From: Parelaphostrongylus tenuis
Lineage: Eukaryota; Nematoda; Chromadorea; Rhabditida; Metastrongylidae
Direction of reading: 5' to 3'
Assembly (NCBI GenBank): GCA_019055375.1
Contig: JAHQIW010002088.1
Location: 1 to 64,000 of the forward strand
Length of the DNA stretch: 64,000 bases
The notes beneath the pieces were generated by a model. It was not told where the DNA came from and did no database searches. It saw nothing but the letters and a program-made list of their open reading frames with translations. Positions within the stretch are counted from its first letter, which is position 1; each line of letters opens with the position of its first letter. Both the position numbers and the translations under genes were made by a program. Below, one piece after another: positions 32,705-43,239 of the stretch.

Positions 32705-32930
32705 AGTTGAAAAAAGGATAAAGTTGTCGGCGTTGATCAATTTTTGAGGAATGCAACATCCATTCATCTTTGGTTTTTAACTTCTTTTGAGGTGAATGAA
32801 TGCATAGTTGGCCTTTTTAATGGCTCGCGATGGCCTCCTGCTGAACCGAGTCAGTGCTGCTTATCTTCCCAAACAAGTCTGAGACCAGTCTGGTACCAGT
32901 TCACTGACCCCGGAGCGACATCATTTGGCA
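32705..32930 (-). repeat. SINE, copy C (head lost)
   Basis: Contains the body and tail of the SINE family (AACAAGTCTGAGACCAGTCT read on plus; GTTGATCAATTT at the tail side). The tRNA-derived head is replaced by unrelated sequence after about 32920. Confidence 0.7.
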
Positions 32931-33105
32931 TATCTGAAACATCATACTATCGCTAAAATGGGGTTAAGATAAAAAGAGTTCTAGTCAAAAAGAAAAGTTT
33001 TATCTTTCGCTTCGTTTGTTTTTTTATGACCACGCTCAAATATCAACATGACTGATAATCATGTTTTGAGGCATGCAAGTGATCTGTTGTTAGTGAAATT
33101 ATAGA

Positions 33106-33149
33106 GCCCGATACACGTGTTGCGACAGTGACAGTCTGATCAGTCGGGT
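33106..33149 (-). ncRNA. degenerate hammerhead (left arm)
   Basis: Core CTGATCA (G to C change) and GCAA in place of GAAA; stem I ACCCGA/TCGGGC and stem III ACAC/GTGT retained. Predicted inactive because invariant core bases are changed. Confidence 0.6.
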
Positions 33150-33392
33150 GGTACTTCTTCACCCTTTAGCCAGTCCTCTTGGAGGAACTCAATTTCATAC
33201 TGAGTGTAGACGACGACGAACAACGACGAAAAGTATGATATTTCAACCATACCAGCCAAGAGCAATAAACTGTATAACACTGCCCATTCAGTGACATTTT
33301 CACTTGATGAAACGTGTAAAATGTTCGCCGTCGCCTACTCTTATTATGGCATTGGGTTCCACCGAGGCGACTGGCAAAAGGCGAAAAGTACC

Positions 33393-33436
33393 GTCCGACT
33401 GATGAGACTGTCAATATCGAAACAAACGTATCGGGC
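33393..33436 (+). ncRNA. degenerate hammerhead (right arm)
   Basis: CTGATGA (33399-405) and GAAA (419-422) are intact, and stem I GTCCGA/TCGGGC pairs fully with one wobble. Stem II (GAC..., ...ATC) and stem III (ACAA/ACGT) are broken, so it is probably weak or inactive. Confidence 0.6.
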
Positions 33437-33764
33437 TCTATAAGTTGTCCTATAACAGACCACTTGCATGACTCAAGAAATGATTATCAAATAAAAGATT
33501 TGCCTTTATCTCTATACATATACAAGAATATCTTCAAGGTCTAAGGAAGTAAGTCTAAGATAAAAAAATCAAATATCTTCAGAACTACTCAGCAGCAACA
33601 CAACTTTTTGATTAACCCTCAACTACACCCACAGCAAAAAGGGTTTTACATCAGCACAACATCACCAAGACTGTTCACTGACTAACTTCAGTTTATAATG
33701 AAATCACACTGTAGGAATGACGACATGTTTTGAGCCTTTTATGAGGTCTGATATGACAATTATA

Positions 33765-33811
33765 CAGTGCTAGACAAGCCTGATTCGCCTTTTCACGCTC
33801 ATCAGTAGTAC
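33765..33811 (-). ncRNA. hammerhead-like sequence, second family, copy 2
   Basis: Minus strand: GTACTA stem I opposite TAGCAC (one mismatch); CTGATGA (33805-33799); stem II GC/GC around GTGAAAAG; GAAT (one change); stem III CAGG/CTTG without loop; GTC before the cleavage position at 33773/33772. Pairs with the copy at 24961 to define a second family. Confidence 0.55.
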
Positions 33812-34039
33812 GATGCCTTTTAGCTCAACCGATTCTAGGAGGATATAGCCCTGTTTATAGAGGAACCGACGCTGAATAATAAATCTCCAAAAGCTAAGTG
33901 ACAGAATCCCCCGACGACCAATGGTCTTCCTCGTGGCTGGTAAAACGAAGGGCATCGTACTAGTGATGTGCCTGGGAAGGCGAAACAAATCTGTGTTATA
34001 CTGTAGAAGTGCCTATCAAACCTCATCAAAGAATAAAAA

Positions 34040-35080
34040 AGAAGTTTTCATAATTTCAAAATATCATTACTCTTAAGTGAGGTCTATAAAGGCAGTCGAA
34101 TGAAAATGTATGATCCACTCTGTAAGGACGAACATAGAACACAATCGGTAGAAAATTTACATCGGATCTTTGTTTTGTGAACGATTTTACTGCCCTATTA
34201 TGGATTATCGACAAAGAAAAGGAGATGCTCAAGAAACCTAACTGAGCGGGTAATAGGATCGGGCTGGTTTCAAATAAGTTATAAAGAGATAATTTCTTAG
34301 TTTTTAATCACCCAGCACTGCAAAAACAATTAAATCGAACTGGATGGATCTCTCTCCGATTGCAGAGATCACTAGCAGGTTTTTAATAATTTAAAGAGCA
34401 ATATGAAGAAGAAATAGAGAGAAGAAGAGCAGCATTATCTCGTTCAGCCTTTCAAAGAAGAGACCGACCAAATAGCAGACTTGAGATCCGCGGTCACCTT
34501 TTGATTCAACAGTCTTTCCAAAACTGTGTTTTGCACAAGAGACGCAAACTGATACTTCAACCATGTCAAGAGATTCGAGCATCACCCACAAGGTAGTTGA
34601 ACAGTCTTCTGAATTTCTACCAGCACTTGCAGCGTATAGGTTTAAATTTGACTCCGATTTGTGTCTTGTTGCGAAGGGTAGCTAAGATTAGACAGATTTG
34701 TTTCAAATAAAACAAGAAGAGTACACTGAGACAAAAGTTGTTGAACGTGGCGAAAGCGTTTTTGAAGCTCTAATTGTGGTGCTAATTATTGGGCGTAAAT
34801 GTGCAACGAAGGCAAAGCATTATTTCTAATGCAACGCTATCTTGATAAAGCTACTTTTTTTAGCAATTGAGTGACATGTTAAAGAATACAGGAGAGATAT
34901 TGAAAGCATAGATGCCGCTATCCGATTGTTTAATAGAGAGTCAGAACTTTGGAATGTTATAGGCCGTATGTTTTGATCGCACCACAGTCAGCATCATACT
35001 TGCTTACATTCTATAAGTGTGAGTTCTCTTTTGTAAGTTGGCTTATGAAGGGTGTTGTGCTGCTGTGTTCTGTAAACTTA
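34040..35080. other. no recognisable feature
   Basis: Short frames only. A 66-codon minus frame (34591-34391) has a hydrophobic end but no recognised motif. Confidence 0.4.
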
Positions 35081-35082
35081 AA

Positions 35083-35650
35083 TGGTTTTAATAATAAATC
35101 TTTAGTTTTTTAAGCCGTTCCAAACAGGCTGAAATATGAACCTCTTCCTAATTTCGTCAAATCTAGAATATCTGCACTAATGCGACTTACTAAAGGATTG
35201 CCCAGAACTCAAAACATTGAAAAGAGATACTTCGCCTTTCACCGAGATGCACCTAGAATGATTTTTTTCTATGTGAACATATACGTATTCAAAGAAAGTT
35301 ATTATTCTCAGTACCTGGAAAAGCGCCCCTGAAAGAGGATTTAAACAAATTTATATTTGTGGGTAATATCATTGGTATTAATATCAAGAGCAATTTTTGA
35401 AGAAAGTCCAGTGCCCTTGAAAGCTCACAAATAAGATCAGAACCTATAAGAACGGATTGTGAGGTCGTATGATAGCTCTGAAAATCAGCATGTTCTAATG
35501 TCATAAAAGTTGCTGTGTTAGATGACATAACCTTTCCGGACAGTGCGCGATCATTGTTAAAATTGGATCCATGTTTTGCTCCTAGTCAACTCATTTATAA
35601 ACAGCCCTGCACATGATCGTACGCAGTCTGCATTCGCTTCAAAATCAACT
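35083..35650. repeat. left arm of a 555-bp inverted repeat pair
   Basis: Reverse complement of 39580-40135 with high identity by eye. Landmarks: ACTTACTAAAGGATTGCCCA and, at the inner end, CGTACGCAGTCTGCATTCGC. A frame reading outward (35528-35289, minus) begins MSSNTATFMTLEH and matches the frame of the right arm until a frameshift. No known domain. Confidence 0.85.
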
Positions 35651-35999
35651 GCGTAACAAGGTTAAGCTAAAAATGTAGGCAATAAATGGCAACTAAGGGC
35701 ACTCACACCATTTCTCTTCGCCTCAGCTGGCATTGAAGAGCAGATGATAGGGAAATCGGTCGCGTTTTTTGCTTAAATTCGATAAAATTTTTTCAGTTAT
35801 TTAAGTAATATCGACACAGAAAATTGTTCTATAGCATTAAACTTGGATAAAGACGAGGTTTACACTTGGTAAAGGAGCATATGGGATCAAAATCTATTCT
35901 CACCAGGTCAAAGAGGAACACTAACCCCACGTCTAAATTGATTTGCACCTTAGACTGTGCTTATTATGCTTAACCTTTTGGGACGGACAAGGCCGATTC

Positions 36000-36485
36000 A
36001 CTGAAACTTGTTACCAACCGGAGAGACGATCAACGCAGAGCGCTACTGTAAATGCCTGACCGCTGCATTCGGGCCCTGTCACGTCGACGTCACCGAAATC
36101 TCATTCTGCTCCAAGAAAATGCAAGGCTGATTGCAGTAAAATTGGCAAAGAGGAAGTTGATTGAATCGGGCTGGAAGTTGCTTGATCATCTGCAGTACAG
36201 TCCTAACTTGTTGTCGCCTGATAATCAGCTCTTCTGATTGTTGGGGCACTTCCTGAGTAAGAGCAAATTCCGAGACATCAATCATCTACGTGAGAGATTG
36301 ACAACTTTCTTTGAATCCAGAAATGACGAGTTCCATATGCATTGTGTTGATTCGTTGCCTAGGAGATGGCAGAAATGTGTTCAAGCTCATGGAGCATAAT
36401 ATAAATAGTGTTGTTGAGCAGCCAATTACTTCTGGTTAGTAAATTTGGTTTTTAATGCTCTAGTGCCTAAACCTATGAGCAGACC
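36000..36485 (+). pseudogene. mariner transposase C-terminal half
   Basis: Reads LLQENARLIAVKLAKRKLIE, SGWKLLDHLQYSPNLLSPDN and QLF, then after a stop LGHFLSKSKFRDINHLRERL, TTFFESRND and [11 protein letters not shown]. This is the mariner block holding the third acidic residue (SPDN). The 3' end has the same terminus (CTCATAGGTTTAGGCAC on minus, ATTAGGTCTGCTCATAGG) as the chimeric elements. It lies between the two arms at 35083 and 39580. Confidence 0.75.
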
Positions 36486-36489
36486 TAAT

Positions 36490-39400
36490 AATAGTGGACG
36501 AATTTCCTTTGCAATAAATTGGAGTAAATGTCGAAAAAGGAGGCTTAAAGTGTGTTCAGGTCAGCGAACTGACATATCTTCATTCTTTACTAATAATGGT
36601 CTGCCTTATGAAACCACACACTTTTGCTACACTGAGAGAACAGCCGAGTGGGCAATGGTTTGTCATAACAAATTAAAGCCCACATTTTTATAGACGGAAA
36701 TGATGAGAACCACACTACTCTACAACGCTAAAGAAGTTCTGGACGTATAGAATCCCAGTTTTCCTATTTTAAGATAAATAAGGTTACAGTTTCCAAAGTT
36801 CCTGAAATCGGTTGAAGATGTTCCTAAAAATTCGTATAACTCACCTATCTAAAGATAAATGAGAATAATATCTCCAAGTATCCACGACTGCTTGGAGATA
36901 TTTCTAAAGCAATCAAAGTAACTTTTGTAAAGAGCTGCTCATTATATTAATCGATAATCTGCAATAATTTGGTTTTTTTCTGTTAGACGGAATCAAATGA
37001 TGAAGTGAATCCTTTCGTTGATCAGCAAATTCCCGTAATGTGTTAGTAATCAATCAAAAGCTTAAACCTTGGAGGACTGTTCAACATGCACACTTTCTGA
37101 AAAACTTGCTGTAGTACTGTGGCATTAAAATTAGAATTATGCTGCGCACCCGCCGAGCGCTTTCACTACTATTTCACCAAAAGCACGAAAAGCATGTGAA
37201 ATTTAAGAGAAAATTTTGTAGTGTCAGAGCCATGCGTTTATCTAGAGTTTCTTCTAAGACGAAAAAAAATCCCAAATTGAGTAACAAAAGTAGGACTTCA
37301 CATATAAATCGCTCTTGGGTGATTTATCAATCTACGGCCAGTACAAGGCCAGCTCGTAATCGGCACTCACACTAGCCAACAAGCAGATGCGCTGCGTAAG
37401 TAAAACTCCATCTTGTTTTTCCTGCTATGCTGCAGTGAAGCGGTCTTTTCAGAAGATTAGTTTGAGATCAAAACTTATGAATAGCCACTAACACACTTAT
37501 GAGAGATTCATGTCCACCTAAACTGGTCGTATCTCCGTCTGTCCTCAGATAGCAGAAAAGATCCATTCTTTCCGTTTTATTGATAATTACAGCAGCTACA
37601 AAGTTATAACTATGTATCCAACAACCTCAAACAGAAGTAAAATTAGCCTCTCAACCTTCACTGGGATGCATGCCAATCACTGCTAGACCGCGGCTCCTGT
37701 TCTATTATCCATCTTTCTACCTTTTTTGTTGACAGTCTCACACCTTATTGCAACATGAGTGGTAGCGAAGTAATAGTCTTTGGAATGCAATGGTTAGCAC
37801 GCACCTCTGAAAGGGATGAAGTGATATTTCAACTCCCTCTCGGCGCATAAAATTTCGCATACTGTAATAAGCTTGGGTGCAAGAGACTTTTCTACTATTC
37901 ACAGAAGGGTAAGTCGCACGAGACTTAAAATAATCTAATTTATACCTTAAGAGCAAATATATATATATATACATATGTATATATAAATTGGTGTTAAACT
38001 ATTCTTCATGGCAAGAGCTTTGTAATTTCGAACTTTTCCCAGAATGCATTTCTTCTTATTCCATTTATGTTACCTCAACTATACATGTGAATTGGCACTA
38101 TGTCAAACTTGTGCCACTATTTTAAATTTATTTGAGTTTCCAATCGTCAGACATCTGTACAATTCAGGGCAATCACTCATCTGATTTCCTGGTCCACTGT
38201 AGTTCAGATAAAACCCAACATATTTTCGCTTACCTTGCTTGTTGTTAGTTACAAAAACATTTCATACTAAACCATTCCCAAACATTGAATGGCTATTGCA
38301 CCATTGATCAAATATCGACATGACGCCCTTTTCGTTCTAACGCTCAACATAAAGGACATGATGGATGATGAAACCAAACTATTCAGCGTTTCAATAACCG
38401 TCGTAGGCGACAGATATATTAATTCTGATGGAAAAAGAATGTTGGTGTTGCTACAGTAAGTGCTGTTAGGTCATTTTCATTTTCACTTTATGCTTTTATT
38501 TGATGCGTATCAGTGTCTATTTCTATGCAAACCTCTGTGCTTCTAAAATTCATTTTGCTTTTAATCTTTTTTGAACGACGTAGAATGTTGTTTTATCACG
38601 TTTCTTTGCACGAGGATGGCCAGGTTAGAGCGCTCCGCAAGGAGTTTGTTATTGATTGCCAGAGAGTGTTGGGTGGAAAGGGGAATGAGTTGCTGCGCTA
38701 ACACTCAGAACCACTCTGCCACAGCCTCCGTCAGGTCATGTGACTAGAAGAATGTTAGAAATAATCTGGTGAATAATGGTATCACAGAGTATGAACTGGT
38801 ATCGAATTTTTGCTGTCACAGTAAGAATCTGATCAATGCTAGGCGGAGACAGCCGACGATATAAAGAAGGAAGGATTTGCACGTTGTCTTGTGTTCATTA
38901 ACTACAGCAATCCGAATGCAACTCTGTCGACAACTATTTTACCGCATAAAAACTATTTCCTATTATACATGTGTCATATGAAGCACTCAACCTCATCTTA
39001 GCCGAAAGTGATCTTACTGTAGTAGAACCTTGTCTGAAATGTGGATAATGATCACCAATGAGTTAAGAAGTAATCTTGTTTAAACATTCTTTCCCGTTCA
39101 ATTTTGCCTTTTTTGGTCGCTCTGGAGGCTAGAAATAAATTTTGTAAAAGGTCTTCGCATGAAACGAGACAGGGGATATTTTATTTTGTATCTATATTGT
39201 ACTAAAATGGCCATGTAGTAAAACAAACATATTCCATTGAAAGGAAGGCGAAATTGATGAAAAGTCTATTTGGCAGTCACACAAAGTGACATCATTTATG
39301 GCTACAGATAAACATTAAAACAAGATATCTAAGAGTGTTCAAACAAGAGCGACCCCCGATTTATAGAACTTTTTGAATGACTACGAAGATTCAGTAAGCA

Positions 39401-39510
39401 TTCAAATAAATAAGTTGGACCAAAAAAAGCAGAAGCATTTGTTTATACATCACTCAATCAAATAAATCAAATCAATTAGATCACCATAGAATATTGTCAA
39501 CTAAACACTA
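36490..39510. other. interior of the inverted-repeat pair, no gene recognised
   Basis: Contains a tRNA-like box A (TGCAATGGTTAGCACGC, about 37785-37802) with a weak box B-like stretch, a (TA)n run (37957-37982), and short frames without domains. A box A-like GTGGCAGAGTGGTT lies on minus near 38725. Confidence 0.4.
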
Positions 39511-39518
39511 TTCGAAGG

Positions 39519-39539
39519 GTCGAAACACGTGTATCGGGT
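39519..39539 (+). ncRNA. 3' half of a hammerhead
   Basis: GTCGAAACACGTGTA followed by TCGGGT: the GAAA, stem III and stem I 3' strand of family 1, with the usual downstream CATATAGACCACATGACATG. The CTGANGA half is missing. It lies just inside the right inverted-repeat arm. Confidence 0.65.
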
Positions 39540-39579
39540 TGTGCGTGAACCCATCATATAGACCACATGACATGTTGGA

Positions 39580-40135
39580 AGCAAATGCAGACTGCGTACG
39601 ATCATGTGCAGGGCTGCTTATAAATGAGCTGACTAGGAGCAAAACATGGATCCAATTTTAACAATGATCGCGCACTGTCCGGAAAGGTTATGTCATCTAA
39701 CACAGCAACTTTTATGACATTAGAGCATACTGATTTTCAGAGCTATCATACGACCTCACAATCCGCTCTTATACGTTCTGATCTTATTTGTGAGCTATCA
39801 AGGGCACTGGACTTTCTTCAAAAATTGCTCTTGATATTAATACCAATACCATTACCCACAAATATAAATTTGTTTAAATCCTCTTTCAGGGGCGCTTTTC
39901 AGATACTGAGAACAACAACTTTCTCTGAATACGTATATGTTCACATAGAAAAAAATCATTCTAAGTGCATCTCGGTGAAAGGCGAAGTATCTCTTTTCAA
40001 TGTTTTGAGTTCTGGGCAATCCTTTAGTAAGTCGCATTAGTGCAGATTTCCAGATTTGACGAAATTAGGAAGAGGTTCATATTTCAGCCTGTTTGGAACA
40101 GCTTAAAAAACTTAAAAATTATCATTAAAACCAAT
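39580..40135. repeat. right arm of the 555-bp inverted repeat pair
   Basis: Inverted copy of 35083-35650. Its outward frame (39690-40040, plus) is open for 116 codons and includes LICELSRALDFLQKLLLILI and a CISVKGEVSLFNVLSSGQSF stretch. I recognise no family. Confidence 0.85.
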
Positions 40136-40164
40136 GTTAACGTTTAAACGTCGCGCGAAAGATG

Positions 40165-40485
40165 TTACTCTTTTCTAACACCAACATATAGCGACATGAT
40201 TTTTGCCGAAGCATGGATTTTCCACTCGTTCATCGACTGATGCTGACAGCGACAGTAAGGTACATCTTTTATGCTGATGTCTTCAATGTAGTCACTGCTC
40301 GGAGCGTATTTGTAATATGCAATTTTTAAACTTTGTACAAATGCTTTGACCACAATTTCATTCGCCTTCTTGTCGCTTTTGATTTCAATAGCTTGCATTC
40401 TTCTCCTTATGTTCATACTATTCCTAAGGATTTCTCCAAACAATGATAGTTCTTGTCTCTTATACTTGGAAATATAATTCAGCAT
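40165..40485 (-). CDS. open frame of unknown nature
   Basis: A 106-codon frame next to the right inverted-repeat arm, with charged composition (RRRMQAIEIKSDKKANEIVV, CRCQHQSMNEWKIHASAKIM). I recognise no domain, and no splice sites or homologous copy in the window support it. It could be an exon or a chance frame. Confidence 0.2.
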   Translation of the reverse strand: MLNYISKYKRQELSLFGEILRNSMNIRRRMQAIEIKSDKKANEIVVKAFVQSLKIAYYKYAPSSDYIEDISIKDVPYCRCQHQSMNEWKIHASAKIMSLYVGVRKE

Positions 40486-40839
40486 TCAAGGAAACCGTAG
40501 GAATTCTGAGGAAACTTATAAAATGGCTGCTTGAACGCCGTCTGATATCAGGTCGTGAATTAATTTTTGACGCTAAAGCAATAGACACTAAATATACTAC
40601 CTATAGTAGTTAAAATTGCATGATTTCGGTATCATATCGTTTGAATGCGCATGTTCTTACGAATTTGGTAAGCAACTTATCTATACTTGCTCTAGAATGG
40701 AGCTATCATGGGAACAAGCTCGCCTTCTACTTATGCACAAAATGCCCGTAGAAGAAAATGCTAGTGAAACGGTATGCATGATCAATGGAGTTTGAGGCAG
40801 TGATACGGTTGTAGAAGAAAAAAGTTCACTCTCTGGATA

Positions 40840-41240
40840 AAATAACGAAAGAAAAACTGCTCTTGAAAGCTCGCCGATTGAGTCGTTTGATAGCTGATGC
40901 GCGTTTGTCGAAAATGCTTCCTGCGGATGAAGAGATACTCACAGTCGAACCCCTCTAAAGTCGTCAAATCGACATCAACTTTTCAAGAAGGGTCAGCAGA
41001 AATCCGCAGTTGCAGTCCATAGAACGTGGTCGTTTTGCGGCCTCAGTGATGGTCTAAGGCGCAATTGCGCCACCGAAAAAACGCCGTTGATCTCCATCAA
41101 CGGAAATGTTTAAATCAACGCTGTGAGCCATTAGCAGCAAGCTTTACGAAGCGTACTGGAGCCTTACACTGCTCAGCATTTTGGTGCCGATGGGTTCACG
41201 CATCAGCGAAACTGGGCTCTTGCGCATTCGACCAGCTCAC
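40840..41240 (+). pseudogene. Tc1/mariner-superfamily transposase fragment
   Basis: The plus strand reads KEKLLLKARRLSRLIADARL, PADEEILTVEP (a block holding the first Asp/Glu), then SVMVWGAI and KTPLIFINGNVKINAV across frame breaks. FGADGFTHQRNWALAHST follows, the equivalent of FGAGNFTLQQDWAFAHS at 25.7 kb. It is the same family as the element at 25340-26090. 3' end lost; the 65-bp repeat follows at 41250. Confidence 0.65.
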
Positions 41241-41249
41241 CTAGTGGTA

Positions 41250-41315
41250 GAGCCACTACCCATGACATTGAAGTCGACAAGAAAATTTCTCAAGTAACTA
41301 AAGATACCTGAACAA
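41250..41315. repeat. 65-bp dispersed repeat
   Basis: Inverted copy of the sequence at 6550-6620 (AAGTCGACAAGAAAATTTCT and flanks), with few differences. Confidence 0.65.
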
Positions 41316-41669
41316 TATTAGAATCCTGACCTATACTGACGCTCTTAATCGGAAACGCAGCAAGAAGCGTGGCACATCAAACCATCTGCACAGGCGAACC
41401 ATGTTCTTGGACATATTCTCGTAAGAGTCAGCAAACTCCATGAGCCATCCTATTTCCAAACACATTAAGTGTGCTGTCTTGTTTAAAAATTGTGATATGG
41501 TGCATTTGAAATTTTCCTACAAATCAACAGTTCATGTCCGAGTCGTTCCAGGCAAATCGAGGAGTCTTCATTCGAATGATCTAAGCAGTCCAAACGTCCG
41601 TCGCATATCACCTACATATCTACAAAAATCAAAATCTTACATGCTATAACCGAACAATAAACTACAGTA

Positions 41670-42720
41670 TAATTATTGTTTGCGCTGCACCGGTGGTTGT
41701 AAAAAAGTTTAATACATTTCGGCGGGAGTACTTGAATTTGAAAATTCACACAATGTGCAATATTTTGTGCAAACCTAAGCACTTTTTGTTTTTTATTAGT
41801 TAACTAACATGGAGGCTTTAAGTAGTTACTTTCCAGTTTATGATGAAAATTACTCATCAATTTGAGGAAATTTTTCAGTGATGCTGTTTCCATTTAATGA
41901 CGTATGTCCTAATTTCCCACATTCGTGTGATGGTCCTAGTTGACAATATTTGTTAGGCAGCGTGACGTCAGTACCACAGTGGTGTACCAAAGTCGTCAAG
42001 TCGATACAGAGAGAATAATCACGCGTTCATAAAACGTGTAATTAGGAACGCTTACTATAAAGAGGGCATTCCTAGCGTAGTAAACAAAGGTGCTTCGCTC
42101 ATGATTATCGCTCGATACAGAGACCGTGTCTTTCCTCCTGTTAACAAAGAAACATCCCTACATCACCCATGACGGTGTTCAGATTTATATGCAAAATTTG
42201 GCTCTTAATTGGCTTTTTGTGGCTTCTTGTGGTCTATATGAGTAACGTTAAATTCTGCTCAAATATATTCTTCATAGAATCCCGGTCTACAATAACTGCT
42301 GATTAGAGGGAACTGTTTTGAATGGAATGCTAAATAAAATATGTGTCATTTCCAGCTAGCACTTCGCTCGTACCGAGGGCTCGCCACAACTTCCTTACTT
42401 GCTCCATCACTTTACTTATATAACTAACTTGTTGTAGCGACGCGGCAAAATTTCAGTTTTATTCAAAATTTGATCTAATCTCTAATGGGTTGCTCATAAT
42501 TTCTCTCACATTTCGACAGTTCTGCCGATTAAACATTATTTATTCGAAGAAGGCGATCGAACAATTATTATCACCATTATGATAAATGATGTGCATCCAT
42601 TTGCTGAGCAAAAAGAATGCCTCCTTACCATATAGAATGGGACTGGAGATAAGAGAATTGAGTAAGATCACTTTTGAGCTTGCCGTAGTCTTTAAATTTT
42701 CTTATCCGCACATTCTCTTC
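41670..42720. other. no recognisable feature
   Basis: AT-rich sequence without domain-bearing frames, exon pairs or repeat ends that I can identify. Confidence 0.4.
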
Positions 42721-42769
42721 AGAGCACAAAAGAGATACTAGTCCCATGGAGCAATATAAGGGTTTTACG

Positions 42770-43235
42770 GTGAGTGTGGTACCATGTTTCAGCCCAGTTT
42801 CTCCAAGAGATGGCTAGTCGAATTTACAATGTGAGTACAAGCGCTGATCTACGAAAGGGCGACACTGAACCGTTTCAGACGTTTCTCCCGCACTGCTACG
42901 GCCAACTTTTGGAATTGCTTCCTGAAGACGTCGCCATTAGTTTTACGCTCAATGTTGAATACTTCCCAAAGCGGATTTTTGCCAGTAGGTAGGCAGTAGA
43001 CGTGGAGCGTCCTGTTCTCACAGTATACTCAAAATTCTTCTCCAGTGATTATCAGCTTGAGAAAGTCCTGCCTATGCGCTCCCAGCAGATGTCTCTAGCG
43101 TACGGTCACGCCTGCATCGCGATCTTGGCAGGTCAATGCTCAAGTGTCCATCGCGACATCACTTTACGGTAACCCATTTCACGTAAACGGTGAGCGATGG
43201 TGCTACGGCCCTATCTGAGTGTAACTAGAACAATC
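42770..43235 (-). pseudogene. mariner transposase fragment
   Basis: The minus strand reads RSTIAHRLREMGYRKVMSRW (about 43210-43150), the end of the mariner DNA-binding region. Then come a damaged catalytic-core stretch (LEKNFEYTVRTGRSTSTAYL, where ITGDEKW...N would be) and short matches down to about 42880. Stops and frameshifts throughout. It is more divergent than the other mariners and may be another subfamily. Confidence 0.6.
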
Positions 43236-43239
43236 ATCA

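Larger units (their letters stand above)
33027..33490. mobile_element. decayed palindromic hammerhead element
   Basis: The left side begins with a partial family terminal repeat (GACCACGCTCAAATATCA). Arms at about 33085-33160 and 33380-33460 are inverted copies (TGCAAGTGATCTGTTG vs CAGACCACTTGCATGACTC). Each holds a damaged hammerhead. The middle (33240-33350) is similar to 20900-21000 of the 20842 element, tying both to one family. Confidence 0.65.

Noticed and set aside
42774..42992. 72-codon plus frame
   Set aside because: Antisense shadow of the mariner fragment on the minus strand.
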